Below are positions 1 through 7,877 of a DNA stretch of 64,000 nt, in pieces. The position numbers and the translations under genes were made by a program. Within the stretch, counting starts at the first letter, position 1. Each line of letters begins with the position of its first letter. This stretch comes from Colwellia chukchiensis (lineage in GTDB: Bacteria > Pseudomonadota > Gammaproteobacteria > Enterobacterales > Alteromonadaceae), in NCBI RefSeq assembly GCF_002104455.1, contig NZ_NBOC01000010.1, positions 93,483 to 157,482 of the forward strand, read 5' to 3'. The notes below the pieces were generated by a model. That model saw only the letters and a list, made by a program, of their open reading frames with translations, searched no databases and was not told the origin of the DNA.

Positions 1-896
1 ATTTGCACATGCTCTATTTCTTGAAAAATTGCGTCTGCGCCAGCGCCAAAGGTTTGATTATCAAGCATATTGCCTTGTAATCTGCCTTCTAAAGTATTGC
101 GAATCGCTGTCGGTTGCTCGTAGGTTTCTTTGAGCATGTAATGACGGTACTCGCCTTTATCGCCAACATCATGGCACACTTCTGACTCTTTAGCCTCACG
201 CACCGCTGGTTTGCCGTCAATATCGAACACGTTAACTTCAAAACGGGTAATTTCGGCAACATCACCTTCTTCTAAAAAAGAGAACTTACGGGTCACGGGT
301 AATAAGGCTAAAATATCTGAAGCAATAAAGTTTTCACCCACGCCGTAACCTATCACCAGTGGGCTACCTGAGCGTGCCACAACCACACGATCTTTATCGC
401 GTGTATCCACTACTACTGTGCCGTAAGCCCCTTCTAATTGTTTCACGGTCGCTTGTACTGCGGCTAATAAACTCTTGGCTGACTTTAATTCGTGATGCAC
501 TAAGTGGGCAATTACTTCGGTGTCTGTTTCAGAGCTAAAATGATAACCTAAGTCTTGCAATTGGCTGCGCAGTTGCTCGTGGTTTTCGATAATGCCGTTG
601 TGGACCACGGCAATTGTTTCTGACGACATATGCGGATGGGCATTAATTTCACTTGGCGCGCCATGGGTTGCCCAACGCGTATGGGCGATACCTGTGCCAC
701 CGGCAATTGGCTTGGCCTGCAAAGCGTCGGCAAGCTCTTGCACTTTACCTAAACGGCGCGCACGATTAAGTTGGTTTTCATTGTCAATAATGGCGACACC
801 TGCCGAGTCATAACCGCGATACTCTAAACGCTTTAACCCTTCGACTAAGATATCGGCGACATCACGTTGTGCGACAGCTCCTACAATTCCACACAT
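1..896 (-). CDS. glmS: Glutamine--fructose-6-phosphate aminotransferase, 5' part (gene runs off the left edge)
   Basis: GlmS makes glucosamine-6-phosphate from fructose-6-phosphate and glutamine, the first committed step towards UDP-GlcNAc for peptidoglycan and LPS. About 298 residues are visible. The protein starts MCGIVGAV, so Cys2 is the N-terminal nucleophile of the class II glutaminase domain. The motifs [18 protein letters not shown] and HNGIIENH follow in the family order, and the window ends as the linker to the isomerase (SIS) domains begins. The start is fixed by Cys2. It lies 14 bp downstream of the DeoR-type regulator, so the two are probably co-transcribed. The 3' end is outside the window; nothing suggests truncation of the gene itself. 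Confidence 0.97.
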   Translation of the reverse strand, partial: MCGIVGAVAQRDVADILVEGLKRLEYRGYDSAGVAIIDNENQLNRARRLGKVQELADALQAKPIAGGTGIAHTRWATHGAPSEINAHPHMSSETIAVVHNGIIENHEQLRSQLQDLGYHFSSETDTEVIAHLVHHELKSAKSLLAAVQATVKQLEGAYGTVVVDTRDKDRVVVARSGSPLVIGYGVGENFIASDILALLPVTRKFSFLEEGDVAEITRFEVNVFDIDGKPAVREAKESEVCHDVGDKGEYRHYMLKETYEQPTAIRNTLEGRLQGNMLDNQTFGAGADAIFQEIEHVQ

Positions 897-910
897 ATTT
901 TTTATCCTTT

Positions 911-1672
911 TTAACTGGCGATAACGAGGTTAACGCCTTGTTTAATAATTTCACTTCGCACGTTTTCAGGCATGTCTGCATCTGTGATCAACGTGTGAAT
1001 TTTCTCCCAAGGTATTTCTAAGTTGGGGATTTTTCGATTGAGTTTTTCCGACTCCAACATAACAATAACTTCACGCGACACTTCTGCCATGACTCGGCTT
1101 AATCCTAACAATTCGTTAAAGGTTGTAGTACCGCGCGCTAAGTCGATACCGTCAGCACCGATAAACAGTTGATCAAAATCATAAGAGCGTAAAACACTTT
1201 CTGCCACTTGCCCTTGAAACGACTCTGAATGTGGGTCCCAGGTGCCGCCTGTCATTAATAACGTTGGTTCGTTTTCTAGCGCATGTAAGTCCGAGGCAAT
1301 TGCTAACGAATTAGTCATCACCACTAAGCCTTGTTTAGCACTAAGCTCGCGCACTAAGGCTGAGGTGGTGCTGCCACTATCTAAAATAATACGATTATGG
1401 TCACGGATCAGCGATGCTGCTGTTTTGGCGATAATTATCTTTCGTTTCGAAACTTTTTCTGTTTTTGGCTCGATTATTTCATGAGGTAAAGGCACGGCAC
1501 CGCCATATCGGCGCAGTAATAAGCCACTATTTTCTAAAACCGCTAAGTCTTTGCGAATAGTGACTTCTGAGGTATCAAACTTTTTAGCTAGGCTATCTAC
1601 ACTTACTTCACCTAAATTACTTAATTCGGCAATAATAGTATGACGACGTTGTTGGGTGTTTCGTTTTGACAT
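911..1672 (-). CDS. glmR: DeoR/GlpR-family transcriptional regulator, probable regulator of glmS
   Basis: This 253-residue cytoplasmic regulator has an N-terminal DeoR-type winged helix-turn-helix (about residues 8-60, with [17 protein letters not shown] as the recognition part, then RRYGGA). A DeoRC sugar-phosphate sensor domain follows (about 75-235, with [15 protein letters not shown] as the phosphate-binding loop). The length is normal for the family. It sits directly upstream of glmS on the same strand with 14 bp between them. In Pseudomonas aeruginosa a DeoR-type protein at the glm locus (GlmR) controls glmS, and this context suggests the same role with an amino-sugar phosphate as effector. 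The symbol rests on context and family; the ligand is inferred. Confidence 0.8.
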   Translation of the reverse strand: MSKRNTQQRRHTIIAELSNLGEVSVDSLAKKFDTSEVTIRKDLAVLENSGLLLRRYGGAVPLPHEIIEPKTEKVSKRKIIIAKTAASLIRDHNRIILDSGSTTSALVRELSAKQGLVVMTNSLAIASDLHALENEPTLLMTGGTWDPHSESFQGQVAESVLRSYDFDQLFIGADGIDLARGTTTFNELLGLSRVMAEVSREVIVMLESEKLNRKIPNLEIPWEKIHTLITDADMPENVRSEIIKQGVNLVIAS

Positions 1673-1816
1673 TGCTTTCGTTTGGCTCTTATAAGTTTCG
1701 ATTTAAAACTTAGCTATTAGAACAAAAGCTGAAAATAAAAACAATAATTATCTAAAAGCCGAAGAATAATAATGTGGTGTTTTACCAAACCAGCAGCTTG
1801 TTGTGGTTTTTTCATC

Positions 1817-1850
1817 CAAAAAAAATGCACTCCATTAATATGAGTGCATT
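1817..1850 (-). terminator. Rho-independent terminator of glmU
   Basis: A 9-bp perfect stem (1824-1832 with 1842-1850, AATGCACTC/GAGTGCATT) has a 9-nt loop. On the minus strand it is followed by a run of eight U. It begins 27 bp past the glmU stop, so glmU and the glmR-glmS pair are separate transcripts. Confidence 0.85.
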
Positions 1851-1876
1851 AAGCAAACTTAGCAAACAGGCAAGGG

Positions 1877-3238
1877 CTATTTTTTACTCGGTCGCTGCCA
1901 ACCACTGATATTACGCTGCTTTCCGCGGGCAACGCTGAGCTCATGCTCGGCAACATCTTTGACGATCACTGAGCCAGCAGCGGTTGTTGCCATATCGCCA
2001 ATAGTCACTGGCGCTACTAGTGAGGCGTTAGAGCCAATAAAGGCACCAGCACCGATCACCGTTTTAAACTTGTTTACGCCATCATAGTTACAGGTAATAG
2101 TGCCAGCACCTATATTGGCGTTACTGCCAATTTCTGCGTCACCTAAATAACTTAAATGTCCTGCTTTCGCGCCGGCACCTAAAGTTGATTTTTTCATTTC
2201 TACAAAGTTACCCACATGGGCATCACGCTTTAACTCTGAACCTGGACGAATACGGGCAAAGGGACCTACCGACGCTAGCTCGCCAATAATAGCGTCTTCA
2301 ATCAGAGTGTTAGGTTTAATTACCGCCCCTTGGCCAATAGTGCAGTTTTTCAAAATACAGTTGGCGCCAATACGGGCATTATCAGCAATACTGACCTTGC
2401 CTTCAAAAATACAGTTAATGTCGATCTCAACTTCTTGCCCCACAGTGACTGTGCCACGAATATCAATGCGGTTTGGGTCGCGCAAGCTAGCACCCTCAAT
2501 CATCAGTTGTTCGGCTTTTCTCAGCTGATAAGCGCGCTCTAAGCCGGCCAGTTGCACACGGTTATTCGCGCCTTCAACTTCAATTTCACTGTCAGGGTGC
2601 GCAGTCGCAATAGCTTTACCTTCCTGATGACAGGCGGCAATAATATCAGTTAAGTAATATTCACCTTGCGCATTGTCACTCGATAAATTACTTAACCAGC
2701 GTTTTAAATCCCCCCCGTTTGCCAGCAAAATACCGGTATTGGCTTCATTAACCAATAACTGCTCTGCTGTGGCGTCTTTTTGCTCAACAATACCCACTAC
2801 CGTGCCTGCACTATCGCGCATAATGCGACCATAACCAGTTGGATTAGCTAAATGCACGGTTAACAATGCCATACCATTAGCAGGTTTAGCCGCAATTAAG
2901 CGCTGTAAAGTGCTAACTTGTGTTAATGGCACATCACCATACAATACCAACACATCTTCATCATCGGCTAAAAAGGGCGATGCCATATCTACCGCATGAC
3001 CTGTGCCAAGTTGTTCTTTTTGTTCAACAAAGGTTAAGTCGTCTCCGGTAATTTTTGCTTTTAATAGTTCACCACCAAAACCATAAACCAAATAAATATT
3101 TTCACTGTCAACTTGGCGGGCGGCGTCAATTACATGCGACACCATAGGTTTTTCAGCAACAGGGTGCAGTACTTTAGGTAAGGCAGAGCGCATACGAGTA
3201 CCTTTACCCGCAGCAAGAATAACAACAGAGAGAGCCAT
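1877..3238 (-). CDS. glmU: Bifunctional N-acetylglucosamine-1-phosphate uridyltransferase / glucosamine-1-phosphate acetyltransferase
   Basis: GlmU catalyses the last two steps of UDP-GlcNAc synthesis: acetylation of glucosamine-1-phosphate, then uridylyl transfer. The N-terminal nucleotidyltransferase domain carries the signature LAAGKGTRM at residues 8-16 followed by LPKVLHPVA. From about residue 250 the chain becomes a left-handed beta-helix of hexapeptide repeats, including [13 protein letters not shown] with the catalytic His and the [13 protein letters not shown] motif. The 453-residue length is typical. It is divergent from tex and has its own terminator downstream, so it is probably monocistronic here rather than in an atpC-glmU operon. 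Confidence 0.98.
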   Translation of the reverse strand: MALSVVILAAGKGTRMRSALPKVLHPVAEKPMVSHVIDAARQVDSENIYLVYGFGGELLKAKITGDDLTFVEQKEQLGTGHAVDMASPFLADDEDVLVLYGDVPLTQVSTLQRLIAAKPANGMALLTVHLANPTGYGRIMRDSAGTVVGIVEQKDATAEQLLVNEANTGILLANGGDLKRWLSNLSSDNAQGEYYLTDIIAACHQEGKAIATAHPDSEIEVEGANNRVQLAGLERAYQLRKAEQLMIEGASLRDPNRIDIRGTVTVGQEVEIDINCIFEGKVSIADNARIGANCILKNCTIGQGAVIKPNTLIEDAIIGELASVGPFARIRPGSELKRDAHVGNFVEMKKSTLGAGAKAGHLSYLGDAEIGSNANIGAGTITCNYDGVNKFKTVIGAGAFIGSNASLVAPVTIGDMATTAAGSVIVKDVAEHELSVARGKQRNISGWQRPSKK

Positions 3239-3458
3239 AATTTTTCCGATTATTTTTATTTGATTAAAAAACGTAACAGTATTACCCGTTATTGTAGCGG
3301 TTTTTTATTTTTCACTCTATTAAAATCCATTTAGCCAAGGTGCAAAGCAAAAGTAGCATAGTGCGGATATCGCATATCGCCTGTGTTGCGGTTATACTGA
3401 GCCCGAGTTTAATTTCGTAAACATACCAACGTATAAAAAGCACTAAGGCTACAAATAA
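3239..3458. other. Divergent intergenic region between glmU and tex
   Basis: These 220 bp must hold the promoters of both divergent genes. The sequence is AT-rich, with no unambiguous -35/-10 pair and no known operator that I can name. A minus-strand open frame here overlaps the tex start, lacks a recognisable protein and was not accepted as a gene. Confidence 0.5.
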
Positions 3459-5786
3459 ATGACCCCGATCGCTGAACAAATTGCCAAAGAACTTGATGTA
3501 AAAACGACACAAATCAATGCGGCTATCACACTTTTAGATGAAGGTGCCACCGTGCCATTTATTGCCCGCTACCGCAAAGAAGCGACGCAAGGGCTTGATG
3601 ACAACCATTTACGCCAGCTAGCACAACGCTTGGTATATTTGCGCGACTTAAACGATCGACGAGAGGTAATTAAAGCCAATATTGAGCAACAAGGGAAATT
3701 AACACCAACGTTAGCTGCCGAGTTAAACAAAGCCGACAACAAAACCCGCTTAGAAGATTTGTATTTACCTTTTAAACCGAAAAGAAAAACCAAAGGGCAG
3801 GTGGCCATTGCCGCCGGTTTAGCCCCCTTGGCAGAAAAAATTTACCAAAATTGGCAACTTAACCCTGAGCATGAAGCTCGTGCTTTTATTAATCAAGCAC
3901 AAGGCTTTAGCGATGAAAAGTCGGTGCTAGAAGGCGCGCAGTTTATTCTTGTTGAACGCTTTGCTGAAGATGCCAACTTAATCGAAAAGTTACGTCGTCA
4001 CATACTCAAGCAAGCGCACCTTTGTAGCAAACTCGTTAAAGGAAAAGCCAATCAAGCGGCAAAATATCGCGACTACTTTGAACATACTGAATTATTAAGA
4101 AACGTACCGTCACACCGCATGCTGGCCATGTTGCGCGGTCGTAATGAAGGCTTATTAGCACTGAGTATCGACGTAGATCCTGGTCAAGACGGGGGCTTTT
4201 CCAGTGCCGAGCAACTTATTACCGAGCACCTAAACTTGCGTTTAACAGGACAAGCCGCGGCAGCGTTTTTAACAAAAGTGGTGCATGCAACTTGGCAACT
4301 CAAGTTAAAACAAAGCTTAACCACTGAGTTATTGGGCAAGCTGCGCGACGATGCAGAAGTTGAAGCCATTAACGTATTTGCGCGCAATTTACATGATTTA
4401 ATGATGGCTGCACCCGCTGGTGCAAAAGTTACCTTAGGATTAGATCCGGGTTTACGCACCGGCTGTAAACTGGCCATCGTTGATGCCACAGGTAAGTTAG
4501 TTGATACCGCAACTATTTTTCCACACGCACCACAAAACCATTGGGATAAGTCCGTACGCACCATAGTCAATTTATGTCAACAACATAAAGTGGCACTGAT
4601 TGCCATTGGTAACGGCACCGCATCACGCGAAAGTGATAAACTCGTTACTGAAGTCATTGCCAAACTAGGCGAAAATAAGCCAGCAAAAGTTATGGTCAGC
4701 GAAGCGGGCGCTTCGGTTTATTCTGCCTCAGAGTTTGCCGCAAAAGAATTTCCTGACTTAGATGTTTCTCTTCGTGGTGCGGTATCTATTGCCCGCCGTT
4801 TACAAGACCCATTAGCAGAGCTTGTTAAAATTGACCCAAAAGCCATTGGTGTTGGTCAATATCAACACGATGTCAGCCAAAGCAAACTTAGCCAAAGTTT
4901 GGACGATGTGATTGAAGATTGTGTAAACGCGGTTGGGGTTGACTTAAATAGCGCCTCTGCGCCTTTATTATCAAGAGTGTCTGGTTTAAATAAAACCATG
5001 GCTAATAATGTTGTGAATTTTCGTGACACACACGGGCGTTTTAATAACCGCAGCCAACTAAAAAAAGTACCACGCTTAGGGCCAAAAGCATTTGAACAAG
5101 CCGCCGGCTTTTTGCGTATTCGCAACGGTGACAATCCGTTAGATAACTCTGCAGTGCACCCTGAAACCTACGGTTTAGTCACTAAAATATCGCAACAACT
5201 AGGCACTAAAATTGATGACGTAATCGGCAATAAATCTGCCCTTGAAAATATTGATGTTACAAGCTTAACAAACGATAGCTTTGGCATAATGACCATCAAA
5301 GATGTTATTAGTGAGCTTGAAAAGCCAGGACGCGATCCGCGCCCTGAGTTTAAAACGGCTAACTTTCAAGAAGGAGTTCACACCATTAACGACTTGAAAG
5401 TTGGCATGATACTCGAAGGTGTTATTTCTAATGTGGCTAATTTCGGCGCTTTTGTTGATATTGGCGTTCATCAAGACGGGCTAGTGCATATTTCATCACT
5501 CACCAACAAATTTGTGAGTGACCCGCATGAGGTAGTAAAGGCGGGTGAAGTGGTTAAAGTTAAAGTATTGGAGCTTGACCCTGAGCGTAAACGTATTAGT
5601 TTAACCATGCGCTTAGATGATGCGATAACCACAACGCAAGGAAAACCGGCGGCAAAAGCAACAAAAAACCAAGCGCAAAACAGAAAACCTGAAGCTCAGC
5701 GCAAAAATAAAGCCCAAGCAAAAGCCGTATCTAATGCTGCTATGGGTAACGCCTTTGCTGATGCTTTTGCCAAGTTAAAAAAATAA
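3459..5786 (+). CDS. tex: Tex-family RNA-binding transcription accessory protein
   Basis: Tex is a cytoplasmic nucleic-acid-binding protein linked to transcription and fitness under stress. The 775-residue protein shows the full domain series. An N-terminal helical Tex domain starts with [11 protein letters not shown] YqgF/RNase H-like fold begins near residue 324 ([18 protein letters not shown]), and helix-hairpin-helix segments lie at about 495-560. An S1 RNA-binding domain starts near residue 648 ([21 protein letters not shown]). The last 45 residues are a Lys/Ala/Gln/Asn-rich basic tail, common in the family. The gene stands alone, divergent from glmU. Confidence 0.97.
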   Translation: MTPIAEQIAKELDVKTTQINAAITLLDEGATVPFIARYRKEATQGLDDNHLRQLAQRLVYLRDLNDRREVIKANIEQQGKLTPTLAAELNKADNKTRLEDLYLPFKPKRKTKGQVAIAAGLAPLAEKIYQNWQLNPEHEARAFINQAQGFSDEKSVLEGAQFILVERFAEDANLIEKLRRHILKQAHLCSKLVKGKANQAAKYRDYFEHTELLRNVPSHRMLAMLRGRNEGLLALSIDVDPGQDGGFSSAEQLITEHLNLRLTGQAAAAFLTKVVHATWQLKLKQSLTTELLGKLRDDAEVEAINVFARNLHDLMMAAPAGAKVTLGLDPGLRTGCKLAIVDATGKLVDTATIFPHAPQNHWDKSVRTIVNLCQQHKVALIAIGNGTASRESDKLVTEVIAKLGENKPAKVMVSEAGASVYSASEFAAKEFPDLDVSLRGAVSIARRLQDPLAELVKIDPKAIGVGQYQHDVSQSKLSQSLDDVIEDCVNAVGVDLNSASAPLLSRVSGLNKTMANNVVNFRDTHGRFNNRSQLKKVPRLGPKAFEQAAGFLRIRNGDNPLDNSAVHPETYGLVTKISQQLGTKIDDVIGNKSALENIDVTSLTNDSFGIMTIKDVISELEKPGRDPRPEFKTANFQEGVHTINDLKVGMILEGVISNVANFGAFVDIGVHQDGLVHISSLTNKFVSDPHEVVKAGEVVKVKVLELDPERKRISLTMRLDDAITTTQGKPAAKATKNQAQNRKPEAQRKNKAQAKAVSNAAMGNAFADAFAKLKK

Positions 5787-5828
5787 CCGTTTAAATACAC
5801 GCCTGCCATAAAGCATTTATCAAAAAAA

Positions 5829-5848
5829 AGGGGAAGCATAGCTTCCCC
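5829..5848 (-). terminator. Rho-independent terminator of the DcaP-type porin gene
   Basis: An 8-bp perfect GC-rich stem (GGGGAAGC at 5830-5837 with GCTTCCCC at 5841-5848) has a 3-nt loop. On the minus strand it is followed by eight U. The polarity fits the porin gene that ends at 5957. A second imperfect dyad, CGCGCCT (5897-5903) with AGGCGCG (5923-5929), lies between and could serve tex, but it lacks a clean U-run. Confidence 0.8.
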
Positions 5849-5956
5849 AAAACAACCTCTATAACCGGTTGTAAACGCAAGATGTTGCTGGTTAGTCGCG
5901 CCTTGCCTATTTTTACCAAGCTAGGCGCGTGCTTTATTACCTAACCAGCAGCCAAG

Positions 5957-6991
5957 TTAAAGCACATATTTAGCAGAAAATTGTACATAGTCTGAATCAG
6001 CGTTTTGATCGACAGATTCAAAGTTACCGACCTCAACACCAAACGATAGTGCTTTGGTATAATTTTTAAAAATATTAACCCCCCAATGCCTTCTATCGGC
6101 ATCTGCGGTTGCTGTGGTGGTTCTACCATAAAATGCGGTTGAACGTAGGTTATCAGTCCAAAAATGACGATAAGCCACCATATAAGACGTAGTTTCTTCT
6201 ACTTCTTCACCCACTAAATCTCGCGCTGCAACCACGCCAACATAACGACCGGTTTCGCCACCATGATACTGAAAACGAATATCATCTTTACCAAAGGTAT
6301 TAATTTTACCGGCAATACCATAACCAAAAGCAGATTCAGATTGACCACCGACCGTATTTAGCTGTCGTGCTAAGCCCGCTATTGATACGTTACCCCAGTC
6401 GCCGTTAAAGGTGTATTTGGCAATCACGTCTGGTACTGAATCTTGGCTTGGGTCGCCTTTATCTGACTCTGGGTTTTCTATGGCCACTTGTAAGTTTCCA
6501 TGGGTATAACGAATTTGTCCTTGGCGAATAAAAGCGGCGGCATTAAGTGGCCCCGCAAAGTCTGCAGCCTCAGCTAATGCACTGGTGTTGACAAAGGTCG
6601 ACCAAGTTTGCCCCACTAAAATATTTTTATACTTAATAAAGGCATGACGAATTCGTGGGTTTGCAGAGTTAGAAACTATTTCATTGCCGCCGCCACCATG
6701 AAAGTCTAACTCGATAAAGCCAGTAACATCACCATGCACATATTTGGTATTAAAACGTGACTCAGTGGCGCGAAAACTAAATTGTGAAATATCACCAACC
6801 GTTCCTGCGCCAACCCAATAATCTTTTGTGATACTGTTAATATTACCGTCAACGTAACGGGTATCTAGTTTTATATAGCCGCCAAAAGTGATGGTGTCAT
6901 TATCAGACAATTTAATTTCATAACTTGCCTGTGTACTGCCCGCGACAATCAGTAGACCAGTTGCTAATAACAGCTTGTTTTTGTTAAACAT
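5957..6991 (-). CDS. DcaP-like trimeric outer-membrane porin
   Basis: This 344-residue outer-membrane beta-barrel protein has a clear signal peptide (about residues 1-22, cleavage after STQA). The mature start DNDTITFGGYIKLDTRY, the arginine-bearing TESRFNTKY strand and the segment IRHAFIKYKNILVGQTWSTF are characteristic of DcaP-type porins. These take up negatively charged small substrates such as dicarboxylates and peptides. Alternating hydrophobic strands continue to the C-terminus (YVQFSAKYVL). It has its own terminator, and the gene upstream on the same strand ends 139 bp away. The substrate cannot be read from the sequence. Confidence 0.85.
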   Translation of the reverse strand: MFNKNKLLLATGLLIVAGSTQASYEIKLSDNDTITFGGYIKLDTRYVDGNINSITKDYWVGAGTVGDISQFSFRATESRFNTKYVHGDVTGFIELDFHGGGGNEIVSNSANPRIRHAFIKYKNILVGQTWSTFVNTSALAEAADFAGPLNAAAFIRQGQIRYTHGNLQVAIENPESDKGDPSQDSVPDVIAKYTFNGDWGNVSIAGLARQLNTVGGQSESAFGYGIAGKINTFGKDDIRFQYHGGETGRYVGVVAARDLVGEEVEETTSYMVAYRHFWTDNLRSTAFYGRTTTATADADRRHWGVNIFKNYTKALSFGVEVGNFESVDQNADSDYVQFSAKYVL

Positions 6992-7130
6992 GTGACTTCC
7001 CCTGTGTTAAACCAGTCTAAATAATTGAACTATTTATATTTAGCGCTTGGCGTTTTATAACCTTAGAGCAACTAGCTTCATACTCTGTCAGTGTTTTTAT
7101 TGCTATTGGTAAATGAGCCCGCTATTGCGT

Positions 7131-7619
7131 TTACGCCGCGAGCTTCATGATAAGTTTTTTTGCTTTTAGTCGTTGTCTTGCTTGTACTGGGTTACTAACA
7201 TCTGGCAGCTGATCGACATATTGAATAACATCTGCTCGAACAAAAGCTCCAAAACTACTTGCTAGCTTGGCATTAACCGCCATGGCTAAAATTGCGGTAT
7301 CTATTTTTTGATTCACTCTTTCAATATAAACATGAATCGCATTGCCTTTTTGCTCATGAGGAATACCAAAAACAAGCACCTGATTAACACCGGCTAATTG
7401 TTTGATAGCACCCTCAAGCTGCCAATTAGCAATTCGATAACCGCTAACCTTATGTTTTGGTGATGTTTGAGTAACCAACCAGATATAATCTTGATCAGTC
7501 GTAGCACTTTTTATTGGTTTTTGATTATATTGCGCAGTTAAATAACGCCATTGTCCATTGCTTGATTGCAGCCAGGATAATGGCACTGAACCTTGGTGTT
7601 GTGCTCGACAATTTCGCAT
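7131..7619 (-). CDS. Stand-alone protein resembling the C-terminal domain of acetyl-CoA synthetase, adenylation core absent
   Basis: This is a 162-residue protein. Its residues from about 45 to 155 look like the mobile C-terminal subdomain of AMP-forming acetyl-CoA synthetases. It has a degenerate A8 region with KVSGYRIANWQLEGAI (compare VSGHRxGTxEIE in Acs), then VLVFGIPHEQKGNAIHVYI (compare VVGIPHxxKGxxIYAYV). The end is DVIQYVDQLPD, but in place of the catalytic PKTRSGKIMRR it reads PDVSNPVQARQRLK, so the essential acylation-step lysine is missing. There is no P-loop or ATP-binding core. It could be a relic of a deleted acs gene or a domesticated non-catalytic domain. A GAGAG Shine-Dalgarno, a plausible promoter and two operator-like dyads in front argue that it is expressed. 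I found no second half nearby. Confidence 0.65.
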   Translation of the reverse strand: MRNCRAQHQGSVPLSWLQSSNGQWRYLTAQYNQKPIKSATTDQDYIWLVTQTSPKHKVSGYRIANWQLEGAIKQLAGVNQVLVFGIPHEQKGNAIHVYIERVNQKIDTAILAMAVNAKLASSFGAFVRADVIQYVDQLPDVSNPVQARQRLKAKKLIMKLAA

Positions 7620-7654
7620 ATTACTCTCTAGCTTAGGATGACGGTTGTACTTAA

Positions 7655-7682
7655 ATATTAAGTAAGTTTGTTATGGTGTTAA
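7655..7682 (-). promoter_or_regulatory. Candidate sigma-70 promoter of the Acs-C-terminal-like gene
   Basis: On the minus strand TTAACA (7682-7677) is separated by 16 bp from TAATAT (7660-7655). The inferred start is near 7648, about 29 nt before the ATG. The two dyads at 7714 and 7747 would then be centred near -73 and -106. Confidence 0.4.
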
Positions 7683-7713
7683 TAACACTAGTGAGTTAGC
7701 CGCGATTTAGGTA

Positions 7714-7729
7714 TTAGACCTAAGTCTAA
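7714..7729. promoter_or_regulatory. Palindromic operator candidate, copy 1 (TTAGAC-CTAA-GTCTAA)
   Basis: A perfect 6+6 inverted repeat with a 4-bp spacer lies in the divergent region between the Acs-C-terminal-like gene and the dipeptidyl peptidase gene. The same motif recurs at 7747 and, with one mismatch, at 57708 before an acyl-CoA ligase. The size suits a dimeric LuxR/FixJ-type or similar regulator; the regulator is not identified. Confidence 0.55.
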
Positions 7730-7746
7730 AACAACGGAAAAATTGC

Positions 7747-7762
7747 CTAGACTTTAGTCTTA
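7747..7762. promoter_or_regulatory. Palindromic operator candidate, copy 2 (CTAGAC-TTTA-GTCTTA)
   Basis: This second copy of the dyad keeps the TAGAC...GTCT core and has mismatched outer bases. It is centred 33 bp from copy 1, about three helical turns, so both would lie on the same face of the DNA. Confidence 0.5.
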
Positions 7763-7824
7763 TATTGGCGAAAAATTATCATAACAGCGCCAACATGGAT
7801 ATTTACACGCTGAGATTTAAGCAG

Positions 7825-7833
7825 TGCTATAAT
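7825..7833 (+). promoter_or_regulatory. Extended -10 promoter candidate for the dipeptidyl peptidase gene
   Basis: TGCTATAAT gives a consensus TATAAT at 7828-7833 preceded by the TG of an extended -10 element, 45 bp before the ATG. No good -35 is seen at 17 bp, which fits an extended -10 promoter. An 8-bp AT-only hairpin (7851-7858 with 7862-7869) lies just before the ribosome-binding site. Confidence 0.45.
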
Positions 7834-7877
7834 ATCGCCACTATTGTTATTTTATTTATGATAAATAAAGGTTATAT

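Noticed and set aside
3312..3512. Minus-strand open frame of 66 codons between glmU and tex
   Set aside because: It overlaps the tex start, resembles no known protein and has no ribosome-binding site.
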